A DNA stretch of 64,000 nt. Origin: Mucilaginibacter sp. (GTDB taxonomy: Bacteria; Bacteroidota; Bacteroidia; Sphingobacteriales; Sphingobacteriaceae). Positions 18,994 through 27,533 of this stretch are shown here, in pieces; the first letter of the stretch is position 1; each line of letters opens with the position of its first letter. The stretch covers positions 62,001-126,000 of the forward strand of contig JAUCSE010000013.1 in assembly GCA_030445275.1 (NCBI GenBank), given 5' to 3'. The notes under the pieces were generated by a model. It was not told the DNA's origin, did not search any database, and was given only the letters and a program-made list of their open reading frames with translations. Both the position numbers and the translations under genes were made by a program.

Positions 18994-20745
18994 TCAATAA
19001 CCCGGGTTCTGCAACATCTCTGGCGATTTAGCCACCTCTGTTTGTGGGAAAGGCCACAGATACATTGCCGTGCGGAAATTGCGTTTACGTACCGGGAAGG
19101 TTTTATAGGTGACGGTAGTGTTTGTGCGGTCAACCTCCATGCCGTAGGTTTGCACGTTCTCAGTTTGGTCGGCAATTTTCCAGCGCCTTACATCCCAAAA
19201 ACGATGCTCCTCAAAAGCCAGTTCAATGCGGCGCTCGTTTTGGATCACCTTACGCATATCATCCTGGCCTAAGCCAATTGGCAACTGGTATGGATTTAAG
19301 CCCGCTCTTTGGCGAATAGCTTCAACGGCCTGGTAAACCTGACTGTTGGGGCCACCATATTCGTTGGCAGCCTCGGCGTAGTTAAGCAGGATCTCGGCAT
19401 ACCGCATTAATGGCCAACATCGTTTGGTTGGATGGGTAAAATCCTGAGACACTGCATCCGGATCGAGCATTTTATTGGTGTAGTAACCTGTACGGGTACC
19501 CACGTTTACAGCATCAGGCCCGGTTGTACGGCCCATATAAGTGCCGATAAAAATATCTATTGGCGATTTGCCTGATGCCAACCTGATTTGTAATGCTGTT
19601 TGATCGTGAATAATCGTGTAATCCAAGCGGGGATCGCGGCCTGCATATGGGTTTTGTGGATCATAACCCGATGTTACATCGGTAATCAGTTTACCTGTGC
19701 TCATCGGGAAAGCATCAACCAAACCCTGTAATGGCAGGGCACCGTTTTTGCCGGTACGCGATGGTGGTTGCCAAAGTCCTTCAAAATCGGCATTAGATGG
19801 CCGCATCAGCTGAAAAATATATTCGGTATTAAATGGCAGTGTAAAAAGATGCTGAAAACCAAAGCCCGGAGCTGTGCTATTATCTATATTCAGTTTGTAG
19901 GCACCTGTGCTTATCACCGCTAATGCCGCGTCTTCAGCAAGTTTCCAGCGTTCTTTATCATAGGTTGGATAGCCTACAAGCTCTTTGGTTGCCCCATTCC
20001 CTATCGACTGACCATTAAACAACGGACTTGCGGCATATAGCAATACCCTCGATTTTAAGGCCAGGCAAGCCCCCCTGGAAGCACGGCCATAGTTTAAGCC
20101 ACTTTGCAACAATGGTAAATCGAGCGCCGCGGTATCACAATCGGCCAGGATATAGTTTACCGTTTCGCCATAAGTATTTCGTTTTGCAGGAATGGCTTGG
20201 GTATAGTTGTAAATGCTATCCTTTACAATATGCACCCCGCCATAGTGCTTTAGCAATATAGCATAATACCAGGCTCTTAAAAAATGGGCTTCAGCACGCA
20301 TTTGTGCTTTTGCAAAAGCATTAATGGGCGATTTGGGCAAATTTGCCAATAACTGATTTACCGCACGGATGTTGGTGTAGCTGTTTTTATAAGCATCATC
20401 TGTAACTACAGCAGCATTAATGGTGCCCGATTCAAAGGCAAGCGCGGTAGAGCCGGCAGGTGTATAAACCTCTGCCTCGTCTGACGCGGCATCAATACCC
20501 CCATTGGTTGTTTGCGCCAACAACGGACCATATAAAAACCGACCGGGGTTAAAACTAAAACCAACATTACTGTAAATGTTTGACAGGAATGCCACCGTAT
20601 TAGCGCTATCGGCAAACACCGTAGTTTTCGTGAGGTTTGATGTGGTGGTTTGCCCTAAAAAGCCATCCTTTTTACAGGATGCCATATTATAAAGCGCAAG
20701 CCCGGACACCGAAAAAACAAGAACCTTGAAGTAAATTTTTTTCAT
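18994..20745 (-). CDS. SusD/RagB-family glycan-binding lipoprotein, first gene of operon
   Basis: The 583-residue protein has a lipobox 'MASC' (Cys about residue 24), N-terminal helical repeats with 'RAEAHFLRAWYYAILLKHYGGVHIV' split around residue 165, and the C-terminal 'NERRIELAFEEHRFWDVRRW' and 'YLWPFPQTEVAKSPEMLQNPGY'. It is a canonical SusD. What is odd is that no SusC precedes it: the 311 bp upstream hold only operators and a terminator of the esterase gene. It therefore opens the unit SusD-DUF5004-DUF4961-SusC-SusD-SusC. Two LacI-type operators lie upstream. Confidence 0.94.
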   Translation of the reverse strand: MKKIYFKVLVFSVSGLALYNMASCKKDGFLGQTTTSNLTKTTVFADSANTVAFLSNIYSNVGFSFNPGRFLYGPLLAQTTNGGIDAASDEAEVYTPAGSTALAFESGTINAAVVTDDAYKNSYTNIRAVNQLLANLPKSPINAFAKAQMRAEAHFLRAWYYAILLKHYGGVHIVKDSIYNYTQAIPAKRNTYGETVNYILADCDTAALDLPLLQSGLNYGRASRGACLALKSRVLLYAASPLFNGQSIGNGATKELVGYPTYDKERWKLAEDAALAVISTGAYKLNIDNSTAPGFGFQHLFTLPFNTEYIFQLMRPSNADFEGLWQPPSRTGKNGALPLQGLVDAFPMSTGKLITDVTSGYDPQNPYAGRDPRLDYTIIHDQTALQIRLASGKSPIDIFIGTYMGRTTGPDAVNVGTRTGYYTNKMLDPDAVSQDFTHPTKRCWPLMRYAEILLNYAEAANEYGGPNSQVYQAVEAIRQRAGLNPYQLPIGLGQDDMRKVIQNERRIELAFEEHRFWDVRRWKIADQTENVQTYGMEVDRTNTTVTYKTFPVRKRNFRTAMYLWPFPQTEVAKSPEMLQNPGY

Positions 20746-20803
20746 ATTATAGGTTTATTTACAATAGCATATTACACTACAAGTTCGTTTTTTCGAAAAT
20801 TGA

Positions 20804-20815
20804 AAAATCGATTTA
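20804..20815. promoter_or_regulatory. LacI-type operator proximal to the SusD operon
   Basis: AAAATCGATTTA, followed by GC, has one mismatch to the consensus. It is 59 bp upstream of the SusD start. Confidence 0.65.
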
Positions 20816-20914
20816 GCGAATCTTGGTAATCTATCTTATGCAGATCGTCCTAAAAAAGTATATGGTATAATTGGTTTATAACAGATGTTTAATCTGATTA
20901 CTAATATAAATTAT

Positions 20915-20926
20915 AAAAACGATTTA
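20915..20926. promoter_or_regulatory. LacI-type operator distal to the SusD operon
   Basis: AAAAACGATTTA is followed by GCAAA. The 19 bases ATAAAAACGATTTAGCAAA here are repeated exactly at 25585-25603 upstream of the small ORF, so the flanks are conserved beyond the core. Confidence 0.6.
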
Positions 20927-21005
20927 GCAAACTTTATCGACATTTTTTTTCAAATTTATTTTCCTCTCATTAAATGCCCGTAAAAATTAAGAAAGTGCTT
21001 ATAAA

Positions 21006-21031
21006 ACCGGGCTTAGTTTGCTAAACCCGGT
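21006..21031 (-). terminator. terminator after the esterase unit
   Basis: Read on the minus strand, ACCGGG and CCCGGT plus an inner TTAG/CTAA pairing form an 11-bp stem with one G-U pair and the loop CAAA, followed by TTTTAT. It lies 25 bp past the esterase stop. Confidence 0.65.
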
Positions 21032-21056
21032 AAAGAAATATCAGTAACATGATCTT

Positions 21057-21884
21057 CTACTTTATCTTATTAAAGTATCGGCTAAAAAATAACATCTGGA
21101 AATTGATAGAGTTGCCCCAATATTCCCAGGTGTGTGCTCCTGGCCGTACCGTAAAATCGTGGGGAATTTTGCGCATCAAAAGCTCGTTATGAAAAGCAAC
21201 GTTCATCTGGTATAAAAAATCATCGCAACCACAATCAAAGGTAATAGCCAACGAATTTGGTTTGATAAGGTAGATCATATTGATAACGCTGTTCTTCTCC
21301 CAAATTTCCGGGTGCTCACTGTATTTACCCAATACTTGCTCAATCCCGAATGCATCAGCAAGCGGTCTGATATCTACCGCTCCACTCATACTCCCAACAG
21401 CTCCAAAAGTATCCTGATGTTTAAACGCGATGTACATAGCGCCATGCCCGCCCATACTCAAACCCGTAATGGCGCGGCCACTCCTATTTGTTATGGTTGA
21501 GTAATGCTTATCCACATAATTTACCAGCTCAGTACCTACGTACGTCTCGTATTGCCACTCCTTGTTCACAGGGCTGTCATAATACCAACCTGCAAAGTTT
21601 CCATCGGCACAAACAATAATTACCTGGTATTGGTCGGCCAGTTTGGCAATGGCCGGCACTTTTAAAATCCAGTCGCTGTAATTACCGCTAAAGCCGTGCA
21701 ACAGGTAAAGCACCGGGAATTTTTTACTGGTTTGGTAATCCGCCGGTTTGATCACTACCGCTTTAATGTCTTTATGCATAGCGGCGCTATGTGTTAAAAC
21801 TGTATCAACAGTGGCGGCATTTACTTTTACAAAGGTTAAAAAACAGGTAATCAAAAGTAACAGCATTTTTTTATAGGTATTCAT
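21057..21884 (-). CDS. secreted alpha/beta-hydrolase esterase (CE1/esterase D type)
   Basis: The 275-residue protein has a signal peptide (about 1-23, VNA) and an esterase fold of the PF00756 type: 'FPVLYLLHGFSGNYSDW' with the oxyanion hole near residue 63, nucleophile Ser143 in GLSMGG, acid in 'DCGCDDFLY' and His251 in PGAHTWEYW. CE1-type enzymes remove acetyl or feruloyl groups from polysaccharides; the close homologues also include S-formylglutathione hydrolases, which lack signal peptides. Secretion and the neighbours favour a polysaccharide esterase. It is 20 bp downstream of the large SGNH gene and ends the three-gene unit 25128-21057. Confidence 0.85.
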   Translation of the reverse strand: MNTYKKMLLLLITCFLTFVKVNAATVDTVLTHSAAMHKDIKAVVIKPADYQTSKKFPVLYLLHGFSGNYSDWILKVPAIAKLADQYQVIIVCADGNFAGWYYDSPVNKEWQYETYVGTELVNYVDKHYSTITNRSGRAITGLSMGGHGAMYIAFKHQDTFGAVGSMSGAVDIRPLADAFGIEQVLGKYSEHPEIWEKNSVINMIYLIKPNSLAITFDCGCDDFLYQMNVAFHNELLMRKIPHDFTVRPGAHTWEYWGNSINFQMLFFSRYFNKIK

Positions 21885-21904
21885 ATCAAATAATTTCGGG
21901 TATA

Positions 21905-23290
21905 CTATTTTGTGGCGATGATTAGGATGTGATGATTTTGAGGCCTGTTGATGGCATAGATCTGATCAGTTAGTACATCCATTTCTTTTTGCCAGGCATC
22001 ACGCAGGCTTTTATAACGGGCGCGGGTATAATTATCCTTATTCCCATTTACAAACAGATCTTTCACTGCATACTTTTTCACGGTATCCATAGCGGCATTG
22101 CTATCATTATGCAGTAAGCCTTTACCTTTCAAAAAATCAAATTGCATCCAAACGTACATCCTCAGGCGGCGCTCAATATCCCAGCGCTCCTCGTTTAGTT
22201 CCCTGATCTGGATGGCCTGCTGATACTGTGGCGTTGTAGTAATTTCGGCCATATTTATTCCGGCTGCCAGTTGCAGAGCTGACCACCGGCCAATCTGTTC
22301 ACCATCAATCAATACCTTATAGTCTCCAGGCTTGAGCTCTTTAACTGTCAATGTTTCTTGGTTAAATTCGTTCATAAAAGGCACTACCTTTAGCGCATCA
22401 GCCTGCTTTTTACGGTTCCCCCATCCGCGCGGAATGGTATCTATAGGATAAGGCAGCGAACCAGCCAGATAGGTAAAAGCTACAGAATCGGTCACTACCT
22501 TTACATTGCTGATTCGGCAGTTTACCGATTTTAATACTTTTTTTTTTTGAGCGTTGATACCAATTTCAGCGACAGGTTGGTTATCCAAGCCCTGAGCTTT
22601 TAAAAACAAGTAAGCCATCACTAAATGACCATCATTATCCGGGTGTACCCTATCATTGGGCGTTAAGCTATAGGTTGAATCTTTGGCTTGCTCGCGCAGG
22701 TTAATAGCAGTCATTGGATGATAAAAATCTACATAACCAAAGCCATTCTTTTTAGCCGCATCCTGCTGAAAATCGATGATCTTAGCGAAAGCTGCACTTT
22801 TTTTAGGGTAGATATTTTTAGTGGTGAATTTGGAGGTTTCATCATATGGCGAACCTAAAATAAAGATCTTTTTAATATCAGGCCTTTGTTTCAGCTTATC
22901 CTCCAGCATGCCATAATATTTGTAACTGCCCTGGATTTTTTTATCCATAAAATCCTGCGCATCGGCTCGGTACCATTCAAAATATCCGCTGTCATTCATT
23001 CCCCAGGTAAGGGTTAAAATGTTGGGCTTTTTGGTCAGCACATCATCATCAAACCTGTCATATATCTGATTAATAGCATCACCGCCAATCCCTACATTAA
23101 AGCAGGTGATTCGCGCGTTGGGAAAATGCGTCATATAGTACAGCCAGATGTACGAGTGGTAATGCCCGCCATCAGTGATACTGTTACCCACAAAAGCTAC
23201 TCTATCGCCGGCTTTAAACGGGGCAATTTTTTGTGCATTGGCATATAAAAACATGCCGATGCTTATTAATGTTAAAAAAACTCTCTTCAT
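21905..23290 (-). CDS. secreted SGNH hydrolase with C-terminal extension
   Basis: I start at the ATG at 23290 (MKRVFLTLISIGMFLYANAQ), which yields a standard signal peptide; an ATG at 23311 would add 'MILIIVI'. The SGNH core covers about residues 25-235: GNSITDGG (Ser, with Asn instead of the usual Asp of GDS), GIGGDA, WGMND and DRVHPDNDGH. The remaining 220 residues include a beta-rich linker with 'LKPGDYKVLIDGEQIGRW' and a helical tail with 'RYKSLRDAWQKEMDVL'. It is probably an acyl-esterase on plant or microbial polysaccharide. It sits between the lectin-propeller gene and the CE1-like esterase and may share their operator. Confidence 0.84.
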   Translation of the reverse strand: MKRVFLTLISIGMFLYANAQKIAPFKAGDRVAFVGNSITDGGHYHSYIWLYYMTHFPNARITCFNVGIGGDAINQIYDRFDDDVLTKKPNILTLTWGMNDSGYFEWYRADAQDFMDKKIQGSYKYYGMLEDKLKQRPDIKKIFILGSPYDETSKFTTKNIYPKKSAAFAKIIDFQQDAAKKNGFGYVDFYHPMTAINLREQAKDSTYSLTPNDRVHPDNDGHLVMAYLFLKAQGLDNQPVAEIGINAQKKKVLKSVNCRISNVKVVTDSVAFTYLAGSLPYPIDTIPRGWGNRKKQADALKVVPFMNEFNQETLTVKELKPGDYKVLIDGEQIGRWSALQLAAGINMAEITTTPQYQQAIQIRELNEERWDIERRLRMYVWMQFDFLKGKGLLHNDSNAAMDTVKKYAVKDLFVNGNKDNYTRARYKSLRDAWQKEMDVLTDQIYAINRPQNHHILIIATK

Positions 23291-23430
23291 TATAACTATA
23301 ATTAAAATCAATTTTCATTTTTTACTATATCACTTCTTTAAGCATACCGTATAAGATTTCTCTCTTGCCCCATTGCTCATTTCCTCCCCTACTCTATCGA
23401 AATGACATTTTGTTAATACTTAAGTATCCA

Positions 23431-25128
23431 TTACAATCCTACCAATGAATAAGGTATCCTTACACCTTTTACTTGATAATAATTAGGGTCCTGATTATTA
23501 TTGAAGCAGGTTTGCGTGGAGCAGCTACCACCATCGGCATTATAATTCAGGCAATAGGTAACCAAAAGTTCACTATGCCCATCATTAAATTCGGGGTGGA
23601 TGGCCGGCGTATAATATTTAGCCAAGTGCCCGTTGTACATATCATTAATGGTAAATACCAATTTGGGGGTTGTAAAAGGCCCCTTCGGATTGGTAGCTGT
23701 AGAGATATAAATATTATGGTTCCCCGGGTCGCAAAAATAGCCAAGGTCAAGTTGCATCATTACATATGTACCGTTCACCTTTGATATGATTACGTTTTGT
23801 TGGGTGGTATTTCCCGTACCCACGGTAATGGCGGCAGTTGAAGCGGATTGCAGACTGGTTGACCAGCCTGTACCTGTCCAGAAAGTCCAGCTTGTTGGGT
23901 TATTAACCGCAAAACGCGCCAGGAATACGTTTGATGAATTGAAGTAAACACTTTTACTGCCATATACATAAACCGTATCGCCTGCAAAATTTTTCACCAT
24001 CCCGTTGGAAAAAATAACATCCGTTTGGCCCGACATACCATTAGGTGCAAGCCTTGTTGCCGCGCCCCAGTTTAAGCCGGCTGTATTTTGGTTGATGGAA
24101 TAAATCGCCTGATTTGTCGGTGTTGATCCATTGGCCGATTCATACGTGTACAATAAAACCTTACTGCCGGCCTCGATACCTATACCCGGCCAACGATAAG
24201 TGCTGTTATGATCACCAGGGCTTTCGATGACCTCCAGGTTACTGATGGGCGAATTGGTGGTGGTAATATTGGGTGTTAACGACTGATCCCAGCTATGGCT
24301 TGCTGGTTGCAGCAACGCCGAATTGTGGTATTTAAAAAACTGGCAATACAGCTGCCCGCTTGATTGCAGCTGATCTGCCGCGTACGCATCCTCCGTTATC
24401 CACAATACCTTGCCTGCATTTGCACCGTAAGTAAGCGGAATGCTTTTACCCTCATCAAAAGCTACTGTACCGTTGGTGCGGTGAAAAAAGTTAACCACAT
24501 CATCGTCCCGGTAAGCTTCGGCGGTAATGCTGTTGAGTACCCATTGCTGAGCAGTATTGCCAGTCACAAAGTTTTCCTGGGTAATAACGGTCCCATTGCT
24601 GGTCGATCCACCTTCGTTGGTTACCGCCAGGCCATTACCAACGTTAATAATTTTATAAACGCCGGTGCTTACCTCCTGAACATACCATTGCTGGGCGTAA
24701 TTGGTATTGGCTTTATCCTGCCATAAACCGGTGCCAGGCGTGGTGGTAGCCAGGGGTACTTCGAGGTATTTGCCGCTGGCCACATTCATTAGCTTAAACT
24801 TGGTGGTACTGGTAATAGCTCCCGTTCCCTGCTGAATAATATACCATTTTTGGTTAGGGTTTGTGGCCGTACCGCTGCCTAAATACTGGTACTGCTGCAC
24901 ACCGTTGCCATCATTAAGCATACCTACGCCATTGACTTCCATAATTTTACCGCTGGATACATTGCTAATGTAAATTGTACCGTAAGCCGTAACGGGCGAA
25001 CCAGACAAAGTAATCTTGCTACGACCGGTACCGGCAGCCTGTGTGGATGGCTTTGTTGAATTGTCATGCTTACAAGCTTGCTGCAATAGCAGGGCAGCAG
25101 CAAAATAAACCAGTAGTTTTGTTCTCAT
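23431..25128 (-). CDS. secreted ricin-type lectin domain plus beta-propeller protein
   Basis: The 565-residue product has a lipoprotein signal ('AAALLLQQACKHD', Cys near residue 19), a ricin B-like lectin domain (about residues 48-205) with three repeats ending in QKW/QQW motifs (PNQKWYI, AQQWYV, AQQWVL), and a C-terminal propeller of about 355 residues (from 'YRDDDVVNFFHRTNG'). The latter contains 'YRWPGIGIEAGSKVLLYTYE' and ends with 'HPEFNDGHSELLVTYCLNYN', resembling the end of the protein at 6960 (HP...GELLISYNIN). This suggests both are propellers of the DUF4185/DUF5005 type. The ricin domain should bind galactose- or arabinose-like sugars. Enzymatic activity is not shown. It begins a three-gene unit under the operator at 25168. 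Confidence 0.76.
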   Translation of the reverse strand: MRTKLLVYFAAALLLQQACKHDNSTKPSTQAAGTGRSKITLSGSPVTAYGTIYISNVSSGKIMEVNGVGMLNDGNGVQQYQYLGSGTATNPNQKWYIIQQGTGAITSTTKFKLMNVASGKYLEVPLATTTPGTGLWQDKANTNYAQQWYVQEVSTGVYKIINVGNGLAVTNEGGSTSNGTVITQENFVTGNTAQQWVLNSITAEAYRDDDVVNFFHRTNGTVAFDEGKSIPLTYGANAGKVLWITEDAYAADQLQSSGQLYCQFFKYHNSALLQPASHSWDQSLTPNITTTNSPISNLEVIESPGDHNSTYRWPGIGIEAGSKVLLYTYESANGSTPTNQAIYSINQNTAGLNWGAATRLAPNGMSGQTDVIFSNGMVKNFAGDTVYVYGSKSVYFNSSNVFLARFAVNNPTSWTFWTGTGWSTSLQSASTAAITVGTGNTTQQNVIISKVNGTYVMMQLDLGYFCDPGNHNIYISTATNPKGPFTTPKLVFTINDMYNGHLAKYYTPAIHPEFNDGHSELLVTYCLNYNADGGSCSTQTCFNNNQDPNYYQVKGVRIPYSLVGL

Positions 25129-25167
25129 AAATGGTTGATAGATATAGGTGTTTATTAATTGGCTTCA

Positions 25168-25179
25168 TAAATCGATTTA
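25168..25179. promoter_or_regulatory. LacI-type operator upstream of the lectin-propeller unit
   Basis: TAAATCGATTTA is the perfect palindromic version, followed by GC, 40 bp upstream of the gene. Confidence 0.72.
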
Positions 25180-25265
25180 GCAATTATCGTAATTTATAAC
25201 ACTCACATTAGATTACATTCACTTAAATTCTCTGTTTTTATTTGACTTGCTCCTTATGGTCGGCA

Positions 25266-25517
25266 TCAAATTCCATTCGCTACTATGTCTTTACAATCCA
25301 GGTAATATTTGTTATAAGTTATTCCCGTCCTCGGAAAAGTCTCGCTCAAGACATAATATGTACCTTCAGTACTGACACTACTAAATGGGTTTACATAAGC
25401 AACCGGATTTTGCATTTTTAACAATGTTACGGCAAATGACAGCGCTTCCACTATTAACATAGCGAAATATTTTTCACCTGGCGAAGCCACAAAAACGGCC
25501 TGTTTGCTATTGGTCAT
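25266..25517 (-). CDS. small hypothetical protein, possible regulon member
   Basis: An 83-codon ORF (MTNSKQAVFV... to ...DCKDIVANGI) starts at an ATG preceded by AGGGA eight bases upstream, a reasonable Shine-Dalgarno site. It contains no signal peptide. I do not recognise a family; the middle has a hydrophobic stretch 'AMLIVEALSFAVTLL', which might be an amphipathic helix. A LacI-type operator lies 71 bp upstream and is nearly identical to the distal SusD operator, the main argument that this is a real gene. It could also be a remnant of a larger gene. Confidence 0.4.
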   Translation of the reverse strand: MTNSKQAVFVASPGEKYFAMLIVEALSFAVTLLKMQNPVAYVNPFSSVSTEGTYYVLSETFPRTGITYNKYYLDCKDIVANGI

Positions 25518-26052
25518 TTTTTAATCCCTGAAGTATGTAAAAGAATCGGTTATCTGTAATTGGTAATTATCGTCCAAACTAATCAATAAAAACGATTTAG
25601 CAAAATATTATGCAATAAATTATATTTTTTTATTGGCGTTGCCCTTTCCTACATACTCGTGCATTGATTATCTTCATAACGCAGTTCCCGGTGGTCGTAG
25701 TTATATCGCTGGTCAGCCCTATATTCCTGATGCACAATTCTTAAAGCTGGGAACCCACGAATTAAATCCAGTATCTCAGTCATTTACTGGTATTTGATAT
25801 GGCTGATGGTTATGTAGTAGAAATTATTGCGATTTTCTGAATCCTTGTTTATTCTTTTATAATATACAGTCTGAGGTGTTTAGATAAAGCAGGTTGTCGC
25901 TTTACTTAGTCCTCCAGGCAAAATGAACGAGGGAAGCGGTCAGGTACTTCGGCAACATTTTATTTCGGAGTCAGGATACCAGGCGGAATTTTTCAATTTA
26001 AGCTGCAGTTTTTTCAGGTATTTAAGCGAATATGCAATCATTAACTGGGGGG
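25518..26052. other. gene-poor region with one operator
   Basis: These 535 bp contain the operator at 25588-25599 and no gene I can support. A frame at 25666-25797 reads like protein for 43 residues ('DYLHNAVPGGRSYIAGQPYI' and on) before a stop and might be a fragment of a lost gene; it matches no family I know. Confidence 0.45.
25588..25599. promoter_or_regulatory. LacI-type operator upstream of the small ORF
   Basis: AAAAACGATTTA is followed by GCAAA, identical over 19 bp to the distal SusD-operon operator at 20913-20931. Confidence 0.6.
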
Positions 26053-27015
26053 TTATCTGCTAGCTATCGCATATTTCTTGGGCTTTACACCAATATGAGT
26101 TTCAAAAATGCGGGTAAAATGACTGAGATTTGAAAATCCCAAACGATACCCAGCTTCTGATATCGAAACTTTTTCTTTAATAAGGGATGCCGCAGCCTGC
26201 ATTCTGTATGATTGATAATAATTATAAATGCTATTATCAAAAATCAGCTTAAATAGTCGTTGTAATTTTGATTCACTCATTCCTGAAAATTTCGCCAATT
26301 CAGACAGGTTTGGAGGCACATCCATTGCTGCAAGAATTTTGTCTTTTACCTGATATATCTTTCTTGCATCAGCTTTATTAATCAACCGGGACGGGTGATC
26401 ATTTTGCTTCAACAATTCTGAAAATAACAAATAAATCAGTTCTTCTGTCTTCACTTTTAAATAAAACTCACACAACTCTTTGGGTATATTTGTTTCTACT
26501 AATTCTGCAGCTACATCTTGAATGCGTGGGGAAATAACTTCTTCGTACAAAAAGGGTTGATCCTCCGATATGATTTTTTTGAATACGCTATTTTCGTCCT
26601 GTAGTTTAAGTAGTTCTTTTAAATACCCCGCATCCACAGTAATAATTATAGATCCCATTTCTATATTCGCCGGAATCAAAATCTTATAATCCGAACTAAC
26701 GGTAGTCAACCGCACCAATGGCAAATAATTTCTGGTTGCTTCGGACTGTAATAAATCGCCTTTAAGTTTAAAAACGTTTTGAAAAGCGATCATAACTACT
26801 TTCTTTTCGGTGCACCCTTTTTGAAGCCAGTTTTCTTTTAGTTCATCCTTTATGATGGCCATTTGCATATGAGGATTGATTTCAATCCCCCTTATGAAAC
26901 GATTGCCAATCTGTATAGGTAACATTATAATTCTGTCTTTTATCGTGTTTTCGGTGGATTTTGAAAAAGCCTCCCAAAAAACACACCCTTCGGGTACATT
27001 AAATTCTAAGGTCAT
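26053..27015 (-). CDS. AraC-family transcriptional regulator
   Basis: The C-terminal part of this 320-residue protein has the two AraC helix-turn-helix motifs: 'NLSELAKFSGMSESKLQRLF' (about residues 235-254) and 'SISEAGYRLGFSNLSHFTRI' (about 283-302), ending 'GVKPKKYA'. The N-terminal 220 residues carry a sensing domain of unknown type without cupin motifs that I can recognise. It is transcribed alone, with 518 bp free upstream. It may regulate the neighbouring locus, but no shared site was seen. No truncation is visible. Confidence 0.93.
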   Translation of the reverse strand: MTLEFNVPEGCVFWEAFSKSTENTIKDRIIMLPIQIGNRFIRGIEINPHMQMAIIKDELKENWLQKGCTEKKVVMIAFQNVFKLKGDLLQSEATRNYLPLVRLTTVSSDYKILIPANIEMGSIIITVDAGYLKELLKLQDENSVFKKIISEDQPFLYEEVISPRIQDVAAELVETNIPKELCEFYLKVKTEELIYLLFSELLKQNDHPSRLINKADARKIYQVKDKILAAMDVPPNLSELAKFSGMSESKLQRLFKLIFDNSIYNYYQSYRMQAAASLIKEKVSISEAGYRLGFSNLSHFTRIFETHIGVKPKKYAIASR

Positions 27016-27533
27016 GATTTGACTGTTTATTATTATCTGTTCGCCTAAATCCTGACATGATCAAGCAAATACCTTTATGTTAGTTGTTGGAATATTATTG
27101 CGCTTCATCAGCAACTGTTTTTGTAATTTATATAACCATTCACTACTCATTACACTACAAATAAATGAAGCTTTTTTTGCAACTTTTTACTATTTAGATG
27201 AAGGCTACCTGAACAAAGGTGAATAGCGATTTATTAATGGTGAGTATTATTAAGAGCTGATTTTATAGTTTTCGGGGCAGTAAAGGCCCAGTTGATCGAA
27301 AAACCAAAATACTGGACACATTTTCAACCACATTTATGTGGTGTATCTTGTAAAACCTAACCAATACAATTCAAATCAGCAAGCCCACTGTTAATTGATG
27401 TGGCTAATTAATGAGGCTTTTATTCAGGTAAGATCTGAAAGAAACGGCTAGGATAATGATGAAGAATATCCTGCCTAAGAAATTAAAAAATTAATTTACT
27501 AAGGAACTAATCAATGCTATACCCTAACTATTA
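27016..27533. other. intergenic region without supported gene
   Basis: These 518 AT-rich bp hold no supported gene. The only structure noticed is a 16-bp dyad at 27326-27341 (ACCACAT-TT-ATGTGGT) beside 'ACTGGACACA', which could be an operator or a decayed insertion-sequence end. Confidence 0.4.

Larger units (their letters stand above)
20746..21056. other. regulatory intergenic region upstream of the SusD operon
   Basis: These 311 bp hold no gene. They contain two operators (20804-20815 and 20915-20926, centres 111 bp apart) and a terminator hairpin for the esterase unit (21006-21031). The two-site spacing could allow looping. Confidence 0.7.

Noticed and set aside
22538..22549. Run of T within the SGNH gene as a possible frameshift site
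   Set aside because: The reading frame is continuous with conserved motifs on both sides, so no slippage needs to be assumed.
25923..26060. Plus-strand frame of 46 codons starting MNEGSGQVL
   Set aside because: It overlaps the 3' end of the well-supported AraC gene and has no family features.
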